Shown in pieces: positions 9,247-18,434 of a DNA stretch of 64,000 bases (within the stretch, counting starts at the first letter, position 1; each line of letters starts with the position of its first letter). A program made the position numbers and the translations under genes. The DNA is taken from assembly GCA_963808815.1 (NCBI GenBank), contig CAWEGI010000013.1:248001-312000 (forward strand), written 5' to 3'. The notes beneath the pieces were generated by a model. That model saw only the letters and a list, made by a program, of their open reading frames with translations, was not told the origin of the DNA and did not search any database. This DNA comes from DATBLE01 sp963808815 (GTDB lineage: Bacteria > Actinomycetota > Thermoleophilia > Gaiellales > Gaiellaceae).

Positions 9247-9822
9247 CTATCCGGCGCTGACCGGGCCGCTCTCTCCGACCTCGGCGTACCGGAAGCAGGC
9301 GACGACGTGGTCGTTGACCAGGCCGCACGCCTGCATCAGCGAGTAGCAGATGGTCGGGCCGACGAAGCGGAAGCCACGCCGCTTCAGCTCCTTCGACATC
9401 GCGCGTGACTCGTCCGTCTCGGCCGGGAGCTCGGCGAGCTTCCGCCAGTGGTTGACCCGAGGCTCTCCGCCGACGAACGACCAGAGCAGCTCGTCGAGCC
9501 CGCCGACGGCGATCGTCGCCTTCGCGTTCGCGACCGCCGACTCGACCTTCAGCCGGTTGCGGACGATGCCCGGGTCGGCGAGCAGCCGCTCGACGTCGCG
9601 CTGGCCAAAGCGCGCGACCGCCTCGACGTCGAAGCCTGCGAAGGCGCGGCGGTACCCCTCGCGCTTGCGGAGGATGGTCGACCACGAGAGGCCGGCCTGC
9701 GCGCCCTCGAGGACGAGCATCTCGAACAGATGCCGCTCGACGTGCGACGGCACGCCCCACTCCTGGTCGTGGTACGCGAGGTAGAGGGGGTCGTTCTCGG
9801 GAGCCCAGCCACAGCGCTGCAC
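9247..9822 (-). CDS. tag: DNA-3-methyladenine glycosylase I
   Basis: Removes 3-methyladenine from alkylated DNA. 191 aa, normal length. Hallmarks: RCGWAPENDPLYLAYHDQEWG at the N-terminus (Cys zinc ligand and the conserved YHD-EWG), FEMLVLEGAQAGLSW, and C-terminal GFRFVGPTICYSLMQACGLVNDH, which supplies the remaining zinc-site residues. ATG 9822 gives the standard MxRCxW opening. It stands alone on the minus strand between a hairpin and a small secreted gene. Confidence 0.95.
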   Translation of the reverse strand: MQRCGWAPENDPLYLAYHDQEWGVPSHVERHLFEMLVLEGAQAGLSWSTILRKREGYRRAFAGFDVEAVARFGQRDVERLLADPGIVRNRLKVESAVANAKATIAVGGLDELLWSFVGGEPRVNHWRKLAELPAETDESRAMSKELKRRGFRFVGPTICYSLMQACGLVNDHVVACFRYAEVGESGPVSAG

Positions 9823-9858
9823 GACGGCATCTTGCCGATGGTGCGTTCTACCGGCGTG

Positions 9859-10236
9859 TCAATGGGACCCTGCGCCCGCGACGGCTGGGGGGCGGGGTGG
9901 GCTTCGCAGCGGCGAGCAGTCCTGGAACGGGCTCCGGCGGAGCGTGGCGACGCTGCCGCGGCTCCCGCGCGCGGTGACGAAGTAGGGAGCACACCGCTCG
10001 AGCGCGACCGCCGTGAAGGTGGTCGTGAAGCTGCCGGTCGAGGTTGCGCGGACGACGTGGACGCGGACCGAGCCGGCAGCAGCGACCCGGACGGTGATGC
10101 GCTCGGCCGGCCGGAAGCGGACGCCGTGGACTGCGAGCGGCTCCATCGTCACAGCCCGCAGCGCGGGCGGAGATGCGGCCGCGGCGGGCGCCGCCGTAGC
10201 CGCAAGGAGTGTGAGGAGCAGGGCGAACCTCCGCAC
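9859..10236 (-). CDS. Small secreted protein
   Basis: 125 aa starting at GTG 10236 (VRRFALLLTLLAATAAPAAA, a signal peptide). The mature part is a short beta-rich domain (VHGVRFRPAERITVRVAAAG) of the kind seen in exported actinobacterial proteins of unknown role, with two cysteines. The frame is open upstream but the upstream residues are not protein-like and cross a hairpin at 10258-10293. No function assigned. Confidence 0.6.
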   Translation of the reverse strand: MRRFALLLTLLAATAAPAAAASPPALRAVTMEPLAVHGVRFRPAERITVRVAAAGSVRVHVVRATSTGSFTTTFTAVALERCAPYFVTARGSRGSVATLRRSPFQDCSPLRSPPRPPAVAGAGSH

Positions 10237-10257
10237 GCCCTGAAGGGTAGCGCGGAC

Positions 10258-10293
10258 GGGGTGGGCCGGCACGGTCACGAGCCGGCCCACCCC
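10258..10293. terminator. Strong hairpin downstream of the BNR gene
   Basis: Perfect 13-base inverted repeat GGGGTGGGCCGGC / GCCGGCCCACCCC with a 10-base loop, 11 bases beyond the BNR stop codon. It lacks a T run, as is common in high-GC actinobacteria. Confidence 0.7.
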
Positions 10294-10304
10294 CGCGCAC
10301 CCGG

Positions 10305-13219
10305 CTAGCTCAGCGCGAGCTGCCAGGCACTGCGGCCGTGCGTGGCCGCGAGCAGGACTCTGTTCGTCCTGTCGATCGTCAGTCCGTAGACCGCCACGGA
10401 CGGGAGGCCCGTCGAGGCCGGAACCCACGCCGTCGTCCCCTTCGAGAGGACGTCGACACCGAAGTCGGTCGACGCGTAGAGGTCGCCGTTCGTGTCGAGG
10501 GCGACGTCGGTGATCGGCTGGTCGCCGAGGTCGTAGTCGATGTTCTTCCAGGTCGCGGTGTGGCCGATCGGGTCATAGAGCACGTCGAACACGTGTCCCG
10601 GCGCCGTGCCGGCGGCGTTCGCGTATGCGTTGTAGCCCGAGAACGAGATGAACGCGTGGTTCGGGTTCGTCGGGTCGACGGCGATGCCGCTGACGAACCG
10701 CTCCGGCGTGCACGCGCTGTCGATCCGGTGGAAGACGACGCTCGCAGGCCGTCGGGTCGTCGGCGTTCGTCGACACGAACACCCGGCCGCGGCGCAGCCC
10801 GGCCCAAAGCGTCCCGGTGTCGCTCGGGGCCCGCTCGGTGGCGACCACGTAGCCGGTCGAGCCGGGGTTCTTGTCCGTGCCCCAGGGAACGTGCCCGAGA
10901 GGTCGCCGGCCAGCTGCCGCCGAGCGGCTGCCAGTCACCGCACGTGGTGTCGAACGGCCCGGTGCCGAAGAACTCGTTGCACTGGGCGTCCAGCTGGGCC
11001 TGCGATCCGGCGTTGTCCTGCGTCCGCCAGACGTGCTGCAGCCCGACGAACCAGGTGTTGGCGGCAGCCGGGTTCGGGTCGGCGATCAGCGGAACGTAGA
11101 ACGATGCGCCCTCGCCGCTGCCGAGCAGCGGGCCGGCCATGAAGTCCCAGCCCAGCTCGTCGTTCCCCTTGAAGTTGACGTCACCGTTCGGCGAGAAGAA
11201 CGTGTGCATCCGGATCTTCGAGTTGGCGACGTTGATGCCGGACTGGCCGCCGTCGCCGAAGATGGTCACGGACCACTTCTTGCCGTTCGTCGTCGCCTGC
11301 GTCCCGTTGTCCTGGGTCCCGCCCTGGATGTCCTTCGGGCTCTTGGCGCTCGAGGACAGGCTCTGGAACTGGAGCGTCGAGAGCCCGTCGTTCAGCGACG
11401 TGATCGTCTTCGGAGTCTTCGACAGCCAGTTCTGGCAGTCGGTCAGGTCGGCCGGCGGACGAGACCACGCGCCGACGCGCACTGTCGCGGACGACGTCGA
11501 CGAACGAGCCGTCGAGCCGCCAGATGCCGCCGTCGTTCCCGATGAAGACGATGTCGGAGCTGAACGGCACGCCGGTGATCACGTGCTGGTCGGGGTGCAG
11601 GCTGATGCCCTTCGAGTCGATCGTCATGTCGGTGAAGTTCGTCCCGTCGTCCTGCGAGCGCTGGATCGCCCGGCCGTTCGAGCGGAACGGAATCGGATCA
11701 CCGCCGAAGATCTCGTCGTACTGCATCGCGCCGCCGATGTAGACCACGTCCGGGAACCCGGGCGGGGAGTACACGGGCATGTCGTACGAGCACTGCCCGA
11801 CGCAGTAGTTGAACGAGCCGAAGCCCGGCGTGCCGTTGGTCGGAGTCGGACTTCTTCGTCCAGCCGCCGTTCGTCCGCCGTCAACAGCGTGGCCGCCGGC
11901 TCGTTGGCGTCGTCGACGCGTGTAGAAGTCGGCGGTCATGCCGTTGCCGGTGTCGCCGACGTAGATGCGCAGGCCTCGACCCGTCGGGCGCGAGCGAGAA
12001 CTCGGTCCGCGAGTCGACGAGGTCCCTGCGCCTCCGCCGCCTGCGGAGGCGAAGACCTGGTGGAAGTCGTCGTCCCCGTCCTGGGCCATCGACCGCCGGT
12101 AGAGGCCGTAATCGAATGCCGCGGCGTAGACATCACCGGAAGCCTTGTCGATCTGGATGTCCGAGATCCCGCCCCGGAAGAAGTCGCCGCCCGTCGCCGA
12201 GGTCGGGTCGGTGACGTCCTGGGCGAGGATCAGCGCGGGGCTGAAGATGGCGCCGCCGTCGGTCGACTCGTACAGGCCGACCTGCGCGGAGCCGGGCGGC
12301 GTGAAGCGGCCGCCGTTGACCGACGAGGAACCGTGTCGCGCCACGTCGGTGCCGATGAAGATGTGGTCGGGTCGGCCGGGTCGACGGCGATGGCGCCGAT
12401 CGAGCGGCCGGTCGCGACCGGGCACGTCAGCGACAATGGAGCGTCGGCGCAAGGCGCGGTCGGGGCGACGCTGCCGAAGACGCGCGTCCAGGTCTGGCCG
12501 CCGTCCAACGACTTGTAGAGGCCGACGCCCGCCTCGGAGTCGCTCGAGCCGTTCGGCTCACCGGTGCCGAGGTAGACAGTATTGCCGGTCGTGTCGTTCG
12601 GGTCGTACGCGATCGAGCCGATCGCGTTGGAGGGAATGGACCCGTTGGACTCGACCCACTTGACCTTCTTGCCCATGGCGTTGTCCGTGCGCCAGACACC
12701 GCCCCCGGCTGCTCCCAGCAGCATCGGGCACGTCTTCGAGGTGCACGCCGACGAGACCGCGAGCGCGGTCGTCCGGCCCGAGAAGACGGTCCCACTCGTA
12801 CCGGCCGTGGATTCGCTCGCCACGGTCGCGGACGCCGGGACGCCCGAGGGGCCGACCAGCACCCAGCCGCCCGCCTTCTTCTTCGCGGGCTTCGTCTTGA
12901 TCTTGGCCGCTGCTGCCGCCGCCGCCTGACGCTGCGCCGGCGCGATCGACAGGGCCGGGTACGCCTGGTTCGAATAGATCTCCTGGTTCAGGCCGTCCGC
13001 ACCGGCAGGCTCGCCGGTCCTGACGGCGTTCAGTGACGTCGCGAACTGCCCCTCGCCCACCCTCATGAAGTGCGGGCTGTTTGGACGCGCCTGGTGATGC
13101 TCCGAGACGCGCGCCTGGCTCACGCCGAGTGCGGCTCCGACAACGATCGCCACGACCACCAGGGCCCTGAGCGCATACCTCCTGTGCGTCGGCTTCCGCC
13201 ACTCGAATCGCTTGCTCAT
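10305..13219 (-). pseudogene. Large exported BNR/sortilin-like beta-propeller protein, multiply frameshifted
   Basis: Starts at ATG 13219 behind GAGGAGGAGGG and opens MSKRFEWRKPTHRRYALRAL, then a hydrophobic anchor (VVVAIVVGAALGVS). The body is repeats of the BNR/Asp-box type: GVGLYKSLDGGQTWTRVF, QVGLYESTDGGAIFSPAL, GVWRTDNA, IAYDPNDTTGNTVYLGTGE, HVWRTQDNAGSQ, GDLYASTDFGVDVL. It resembles secreted sialidase/VPS10-like propellers of unknown substrate. The conserved sequence jumps frame near 12370, 12020, 11980, 11900, 11845, 11480, 10905 and 10740, yet remains recognisable in one frame or another throughout (for example TNGGWTKKSDSD in the third frame near 11845). A repaired product would be about 970 aa. 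Either clustered consensus errors or a recent pseudogene. Confidence 0.75.
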
Positions 13220-13738
13220 CCCTCCTCCTCTCCGTCGGCGCGGCTGCCTGTCCACGCGGTCGACGCGAGGGTCGACACGCGGTTCCCTAACCGCTCGATT
13301 CCTTGTCCAGGACCGTACGGACGACGGCCGGACACGCCCGCGCGTCCTGCCGTCGTCGCCGCCTGCCAACGGATCCGGGTCCTCCTCGAGCAGGATCCGG
13401 ACCCGCCGGTGCATCCGTAGAGCCGTCTTGTAGCTGACGCCGAGCTGGCGTTCGAGGGCGCGGGCGGTGACCTGGTCGCCGCTCGTGCGCACGAGCTCGA
13501 TCGCGCGGAACCACAGCTTCAGGCTCGTGCGCGACCTGTGGAAGATCGTGCCCGCGGTCGGGTACACGTGGTGCCCGCAGAACTGGCACGAGTACGCGGA
13601 GCGACCCGCGATCCGGTGGAACCGCGAGCGCTTGGAACACGAGGGGCACGCTGTCCCGCTGGGGTAGCGCCGTTCCTTCAGGAACTCCAGACATGCATCG
13701 TCGGTCGGAAACCGCCGATCGAGCTCTGAAGGCGTCAA
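13220..13738 (-). CDS. IS1595-type zinc-ribbon plus helix-turn-helix protein, no transposase catalytic domain
   Basis: Opens LTPSELDRRFPTDDACLEFL; the zinc ribbon has ACPSC ... SCQFCGHH, then PTAGTIFHRSRTSLKLWFRA and an HTH-like VTARALERQLGVSYKTALRMHRR. This is the N-terminal targeting module of IS1595 transposases; the DDE domain is absent. TTG 13738 has AGGTGA eight bases upstream; GTG 13757-13759 is an alternative. The frame has no stop and runs straight into the BNR protein, whose own strong ribosome site and ATG at 13219 argue for a separate start. A one-base indel near 13330 would instead end this gene at 13287. Short proteins like this are common in actinobacteria; the role is unknown, possibly DNA-binding. 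Confidence 0.6.
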
Positions 13739-13828
13739 CGGCGGTTCACCTCGACACACGTAGACCAGGTGGCAAGTACGTGCGGCATGTCCTTACGTGT
13801 CTTGCTGCCCCTCCTCGAACGCTGCAGA

Positions 13829-13857
13829 AACCTAGGGGCTCGAGGCCCCGGCGTCAA
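13829..13857 (-). promoter_or_regulatory. Sigma-70-like promoter for the zinc-ribbon gene
   Basis: On the minus strand, TTGACG (13852-13857), a 17-base spacer, then TAGGTT (13829-13834). It faces the zinc-ribbon gene start at 13738 about 90 bases away. The same TTGACGCCGG element with a 17-base spacer recurs at 58835-58863. Confidence 0.6.
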
Positions 13858-13877
13858 GCAGGGTCGGCGTCCGGGGC
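13845..13877. terminator. Possible fumC terminator hairpin
   Basis: GCCCCGG at 13845-13851 pairs with CCGGGGC at 13871-13877, just past the fumC stop. No T run. It overlaps the minus-strand promoter at 13829-13857, so termination and initiation may share DNA. Confidence 0.35.
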
Positions 13878-13879
13878 GG

Positions 13880-15212
13880 TCAGCCGCCGTGCGGCTTGGC
13901 CATCTTGCGGTAGTCGAGGGCCTCGTCCAGAACGGACTCCTCGACGCCCGCGTCGCGCGCGACCTCGCGCAACGACCGGCCGGAGGCGGCGGCCTCCTCG
14001 ACGATCTCGCCCACCTTGTCGTACCCGATGTACGGGTTGAGCGCAGCCGCGGCCGAGAGGGTCAGTTCCGCGTAGCGCTCGTTCTGCTCCCTGTTCGCCT
14101 CGATCCCGTCCACACACTTCTCGGCGAGCAGACGAGAGGCGGCGGCGAGCAGCTTGATCGAATCCAGGAGGTTGCGGGCGATCAGCGGCACGAACACGTT
14201 CAGCTCGAAGTGCCCCTGCATCCCGCCGACCGTGATCGCAGCGTCGTTGCCGACCACCTGCGCGGCCACCTGCGTGACCACCTCGGGGATCACCGGATTG
14301 ACCTTGCCGGGCATGATCGAGCTTCCCTTCTGGAGCTCCGGCAGGAAGATCTCGGCCAGTCCGGCGCGCGGGCCGGAGCCCATGAAGCGGAGGTCGTTGG
14401 CGATCTTGGTCAGCGAGACGGCGACGGTCTTCAGCGCGCCGGAGGCCTCGACGAGGGCGTCGCGCGCGGCCTGCGACTCGAACGGGTCCGCCGGCGGCAG
14501 GATCGTCAGTCCGGAGTCAGCAGCGAGCTTCTCGCGGACGCGGGCCGCGAACTCCGGGTGGGTGTTCAGGCCGGTGCCCACCGCGGTACCGCCGAGCGGG
14601 ATCTGCCCGACGCGCTCGAGCGTCCCCTCGACGCGGGCCGCGCCCTCGCGGACCTGGGCGGCATAGCCGCCGAACTCCTGGCCCAGCGTCACGGGAACCG
14701 CGTCCATCCAGTGCGTGCGGCCCGACTTGACCACGTCGTCGAACTCCTTCGCCTTCGCAGCCAGGGAGTCGCCGAGCCGACCGAGCGCCGGTAGCGAGAT
14801 CGTTGACCAGCTCGTCCAGCGCCGCGAGGTGCACGGCGGACGGGAAGACGTCGTTCGACGACTGCCCCATGTTCACGTCGTCGTTGGCGTGGACGGCCTC
14901 GCCCGCGAGGGTGGCCATCACCTCGTTGGCGTTCATGTTCGAAGACGTGCCCGAGCCGGTCTGGAAGACGTCGATCGGGAACTGGTCGTCCAGCTCGCCC
15001 GCGGCGATGCGGTCCCCGGCGGCCGCGATCCGCTCCGCCTTCTCCGCGTCGAGCAGGCCCAGCTCGGCGTTCACGCGGGCGGCGGCCGCCTTGATCCGGC
15101 CGAGCCACCGAGCTACGGGCGCCGGGATCGGCTCGCCGGAGACCGGGAAGTTCGCGATCGCCTTGGCGGTCTCGCCGCCCCAGAGCTCCTGCCGCTCCTC
15201 GGTCCGGGCCAC
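13880..15212 (-). CDS. fumC: Fumarate hydratase class II (frameshifted near 14795)
   Basis: Interconverts fumarate and malate in the TCA cycle. Signature segments: TGSGTSSNMNANEV, SGRTHWMDAVPVTLGQEFGG, TGLNTHPEF, and the fumarase/aspartase signature GSSIMPGKVNPV. The first third (15212 to about 14795) and the rest are in different frames; removing one base from ATCTCGCTACC around 14795 restores NDLLPALGRLGDSLAAKAKEF and a 443-aa protein. The N-terminus ARTEERQELWGGETAKAIANF is shorter and more divergent than most FumC. Aspartate ammonia-lyase is a related alternative, but the THW and NTHPEF segments favour fumarase. Confidence 0.88.
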
Positions 15213-15227
15213 GGACCGAGTCTAGCT

Positions 15228-15428
15228 TCACACTGCGCGCAGGTGGCGCCGCTGCACGGGCCGGTTCCGCAGCTGCCGTCGGGTGCGCTCGGACAGCTCG
15301 GCGCTCGATGCCCAGCCGACGTACCGGCAGCGCGGGCACTCGGCTGCGCCGCTACGTGGCTCGGCTTCGCGAACCGACCTGCGGTGCCCGCAGTTGAGGC
15401 ACTCGACCTGCCGGAGACGGATCTCCAT
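15228..15428 (-). CDS. Small zinc-ribbon protein
   Basis: 66 aa with two knuckles, CLNCGH and CPRCRYVGW, forming one probable zinc site, followed by a basic tail (RTRRQLRNRPVQRRHLRAV). ATG 15428 start. It ends 15 bases before the fumC start on the same strand and may be its operon leader gene. Family members are unannotated; nucleic-acid binding is plausible from the basic tail only. Confidence 0.7.
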   Translation of the reverse strand: MEIRLRQVECLNCGHRRSVREAEPRSGAAECPRCRYVGWASSAELSERTRRQLRNRPVQRRHLRAV

Positions 15429-15533
15429 GCGACATGGATCGGCGCTGCCGCCCGATGCGCGTGTCCCCCATTCGAGGGATACGCGGCCGCACCGCAGTCA
15501 GCCAACCGAGGACGCCTCTTGCTGGTCGAGCCC

Positions 15534-16898
15534 CTACGGGGCCAGGCCCGACTTGGAGCGAGCCGCGTCGAGCAGGTCGCTCCAGGTGACGAGCTTCACG
15601 CGGGGGCGGCCTTCCGGCTCGCCGCGGCCGCGCTCCTCGGAGTCGATCGCCTCCCAGCCGGTATAGGTGACGTGCTCGACACCGCGATCGACGAGCAGCT
15701 GCTCCACCGTCTCGGCAGTCGCCGCCGGATCGCCCCGCCGCAGCAGTCCGGCACGCGCGTCTTCGAGCAGGAGGTCGACGGTCTCCGTCGCATCCTTCTT
15801 GTTGGTGCCGATCACCCCGCTCGGGCCACGCTTGATCCAGCCGGCGCAGTAGGCCCCGGGAACGGCGGCGACGCGTCCGTCCTCGTTCGGAATCGTCGCG
15901 CGCCGAGCGTCGAACGGGACACCCGGCAGCTCGACACCGAGATACCCGACGCTGCGGAAGACGATCCCGCACGGAATGGTCTCGCGCTCGTCCGTCGGCT
16001 CGGCGCTCACGCGCCCAGAGTCGTCGGCGACGAGCCGGTTGCGGACGATCTCGATCCCCTCGACCCGACCCTCGCCGACGATCTCGACCGGAGAGACGCA
16101 GAAGCGCAGCCGGATCGCGCGCCGCTTCCCCGCTGCGGGCCGCTGCGCGTACTCGCGCAGCACCTCGACGTTGCGGCGCGCGTTGGTGTCGTGCTCGAGC
16201 GACGCCTCGCTCGCAGGATCGAGCTCGAGTTCGGCCGGATCGACGAGCACGTCGGCGTCGGCAAGCTCACCGAGCTCCTTCAGCTCCGGCGTCGTGAATG
16301 CCGCCTGCGCCGGTCCGCGGCGGGCGAGGAGGACGATCTCCTCGAGGCCGGAGCCGAGGATCGCCTCGATCGCCTCATCGGTCGTGTCCGTCGGGCGGAT
16401 CTCCTCCGGCGCGAGTGCGAGCATGCGGACGACGTCGAGCGCGACGTTGCCTGCACCGACGACGACCGCCCGCTCGCCGGAGAGGTCGAAGGCGACCTCC
16501 TGGTAGTTCGGGTGCCCGTTGTACCAGGCGACGAACTCGGTGGCCGCCCAGGAGCCGGGGAGATCCTCGCCCGGAATACCCATCCGCCGGTCGGTCTGCG
16601 CGCCGACCGCGTAGACGACAGCGTCGTACAGCTCGGCGAGATCGTCGTGCGTCAGGTCGCGGCCGACCTCGACCCCGCCCAGGAACCGGAAGCCGGGCTG
16701 GGCGGCGATCCGCTCGAAGGCCTTCGAGACCGCCTTGATCTTCGGGTGGTCGGGAGCGACCCCGAGGCGGACGAGCCCCCAGGGCGTGGGCAGGCGCTCG
16801 AGCATGTCGACCTCGACCGGCAGGTCGGCGCCGAGCAGGTGTCCTGCGGCGTAGAAGCCCGCCGGGCCGGAGCCGACGACCGCGACGCGCAAGGTCAT
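15534..16898 (-). CDS. fprA: Ferredoxin/adrenodoxin-type NADP+ reductase (FprA family)
   Basis: FAD enzyme moving electrons between NADPH and ferredoxin. 454 aa. FAD-binding Rossmann motif VAVVGSGPAGFYAAGHL at the N-terminus, the family segment TPWGLVRLGVAPDHPKIK, an NADP-binding VVVGAGNVALDVVRML near residue 150, and the C-terminal ATG-like motif AGWIKRGPSGVIGTNKKDA that is diagnostic of adrenodoxin-reductase-type enzymes. ATG 16898. Its neighbour erpA is also iron-sulfur related, consistent with a ferredoxin-based redox function. Confidence 0.93.
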   Translation of the reverse strand: MTLRVAVVGSGPAGFYAAGHLLGADLPVEVDMLERLPTPWGLVRLGVAPDHPKIKAVSKAFERIAAQPGFRFLGGVEVGRDLTHDDLAELYDAVVYAVGAQTDRRMGIPGEDLPGSWAATEFVAWYNGHPNYQEVAFDLSGERAVVVGAGNVALDVVRMLALAPEEIRPTDTTDEAIEAILGSGLEEIVLLARRGPAQAAFTTPELKELGELADADVLVDPAELELDPASEASLEHDTNARRNVEVLREYAQRPAAGKRRAIRLRFCVSPVEIVGEGRVEGIEIVRNRLVADDSGRVSAEPTDERETIPCGIVFRSVGYLGVELPGVPFDARRATIPNEDGRVAAVPGAYCAGWIKRGPSGVIGTNKKDATETVDLLLEDARAGLLRRGDPAATAETVEQLLVDRGVEHVTYTGWEAIDSEERGRGEPEGRPRVKLVTWSDLLDAARSKSGLAP

Positions 16899-16927
16899 GC
16901 GTCGATCCTAGAGCGAGCTACCGCGCG

Positions 16928-17335
16928 TCAGTGCGAGCAGCCGGAGCCACAGCCGCCGACCGCGTCGGTGGGCGTGTCGTCCTCGACCTGGAATGAGTGG
17001 CCACAGCCGCACGCCGAGGAGACGTTCGGGTTCTCGATCTTGAACCCGGACTCCTGGAGCCCGTCGAGGAAGTCGATGCTCGCGCCCTGGAGGTACGGCG
17101 CGCTGAAGGGGTCGACGACCACCCGGACCCCGAAGGCCTCGAGCTCGTGGTCGCCCTCCTGGGCGCCACGATCGAAGCCGAGGGCATACTCGAAGCCCGA
17201 GCACCCGCCGCCCTGGACGGCGATCCGCAGCACCCCGGCGTCGCCGTCCGGCTCGTCTGCCTGGAGCTCCTTGATCTTGACGGCCGCGCGCTCGGTGAGC
17301 GAAACGACGGTGGTGGGCTCTTCGAGGGTGGCCAT
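16928..17335 (-). CDS. erpA: Iron-sulfur cluster insertion protein (ErpA/SufA/HesB type)
   Basis: A-type carrier that receives and delivers Fe-S clusters. 135 aa from ATG 17335 (MATLEEPTTVVSLTERAAVK). The three conserved cysteines are present: GGGCSGFEYALGF and, near the C-terminus, SSACGCGHSF. The extra tail GGCGSGCSH adds two cysteines. The frame continues upstream to 17470 without resembling the family. It is divergent from the nuo operon 165 bases away, whose many Fe-S clusters would be obvious clients. Confidence 0.9.
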   Translation of the reverse strand: MATLEEPTTVVSLTERAAVKIKELQADEPDGDAGVLRIAVQGGGCSGFEYALGFDRGAQEGDHELEAFGVRVVVDPFSAPYLQGASIDFLDGLQESGFKIENPNVSSACGCGHSFQVEDDTPTDAVGGCGSGCSH

Positions 17336-17454
17336 GGGCCCATCGTAGCAGTGCGCCCGGCGCCGACGAATCGCCGTTCCGGGACGACTTTGTGACACCC
17401 GCCGCACGCATCGTTGCGCGGTTTCTCGCTTGCTTCGTGCGGCCGAGGGCGACT

Positions 17455-17463
17455 TGCTAGTGT
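17455..17463 (+). promoter_or_regulatory. Extended -10 promoter candidate for the nuo operon
   Basis: TGCTAGTGT (TGn plus a TAGTGT -10 at 17458-17463) lies 37 bases before the nuoA TTG start, with GGAGGAGGA at 17482-17490 as ribosome site. No convincing -35 is present at 17-base spacing, so this rests on the extended -10 alone. Confidence 0.4.
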
Positions 17464-17499
17464 CCGCCACGCGAGGCCGACGGAGGAGGAAGCAGGGCG

Positions 17500-17862
17500 T
17501 TGCTGGACAGCTGGTTGCCGTTCCTGATCTACGGGCTGCTCGCGTTCGCCATTCCGCTGTCGATGGTCGCCTTCTCGTTCGTGTTCTCGCAGAAGCCGAA
17601 GCGGCGGACTCGCGCCCGCGTGATCCCCTTCGAGTCGGGGGTCTCGACCGGGCCGCCGCAGCAGCAGCGGTTCACGATCAGCTTCTACCTGACGGCGATG
17701 CTCTTCATCGTCTTCGACATCGAGATCGTCTTTCTCTATCCGCTCGCAGTCGAGCTGAACGCGCTCGGCTGGTTCGCCTTCTTCGAGCTCCTGATCTTCG
17801 TGGCGGTCCTCGCGGTCGCCTACGTCTACATCTGGCGGAAGGGAGCGCTCGAATGGCGGTAA
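17500..17862 (+). CDS. nuoA: NADH-quinone oxidoreductase subunit A
   Basis: First gene of a complete complex I operon. 120 aa, three transmembrane helices, with the conserved loop sequence VIPFESGVSTGPPQQQRF and FYLTAMLFIVFDIEIVFLYP. The start is TTG at 17500 with GGAGGAGGA nine bases upstream. It overlaps nuoB by ten bases. Membrane-arm subunit close to the quinone site. Confidence 0.95.
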   Translation: MLDSWLPFLIYGLLAFAIPLSMVAFSFVFSQKPKRRTRARVIPFESGVSTGPPQQQRFTISFYLTAMLFIVFDIEIVFLYPLAVELNALGWFAFFELLIFVAVLAVAYVYIWRKGALEWR

Positions 17863-18434
17863 AGCGCCTGAAGGACTACGGGCTGCAGTCGGAGCGCCTG
17901 CTCTGGCCGACGAAGGGCCCGGGTGTCTTCGAGCGCGAGCTCGGCGTCGAGGAGCTGGAGTCGAAGCTCGGCCTGACCACGCTCCAGAAGGCGGTCGCCT
18001 GGTCGCAGACGAAATCGATGTGGCCCGACCAGTTCGGGCTCTCGTGCTGCGCGATGGAGATGATCGCGATCGTCGACTCGCGGTACGACATCGCGCGCTT
18101 CGGAATGGAGGCGTTCCGCGCCTCGCCGCGCCAGGCCGACCTGCTGATCGTATCCGGCCGGGTCGCGCACAAGATGGCCCCACCGCTCCGGCAGATCTAC
18201 GACCAGATGCTCGAGCCGAAGTGGGTGATCGCGATGGGCGCCTGCGCGAGCTCGGGCGGGATGTTCAACAACTACGCCGTCCTCCAGGGTGTCGACCGGA
18301 TCGTCCCCGTCGACATCCACGTGCCCGGCTGCCCGCCGCGGCCCGAGGGCCTCATGGAGGGGATCGTCCGCCTGCACGAGAAGGTGCTCGCCGGCGTGCC
18401 GCCGGCGTACGAGATCCGGGGCGTCGCATCGTGA
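17853..18434 (+). CDS. nuoB: NADH-quinone oxidoreductase subunit B
   Basis: 193 aa peripheral-arm subunit carrying cluster N2, the last Fe-S cluster before quinone. Cluster ligands are visible as the tandem cysteines in FGLSCCAMEM, the cysteine in MGACASSGG and that in VPGCPPRPEGL. ATG 17853, overlapping nuoA by ten bases. It overlaps the nuoC GTG by four bases (GTGA). Confidence 0.96.
   Translation: MAVKRLKDYGLQSERLLWPTKGPGVFERELGVEELESKLGLTTLQKAVAWSQTKSMWPDQFGLSCCAMEMIAIVDSRYDIARFGMEAFRASPRQADLLIVSGRVAHKMAPPLRQIYDQMLEPKWVIAMGACASSGGMFNNYAVLQGVDRIVPVDIHVPGCPPRPEGLMEGIVRLHEKVLAGVPPAYEIRGVAS

Noticed and set aside
9119..9760. Upstream extension of the subtilase frame
   Set aside because: Antisense to tag, no signal peptide at its start, and a strong ribosome site and signal peptide occur at 9118.
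13370..13402. Imperfect palindrome around CTCGAG in the zinc-ribbon gene
   Set aside because: It lies in coding sequence for ILLEEDPDP and is imperfect; probably codon-driven.
13220..13760. A complete IS1595 insertion sequence
   Set aside because: No DDE transposase domain, terminal inverted repeats or target duplication were found.
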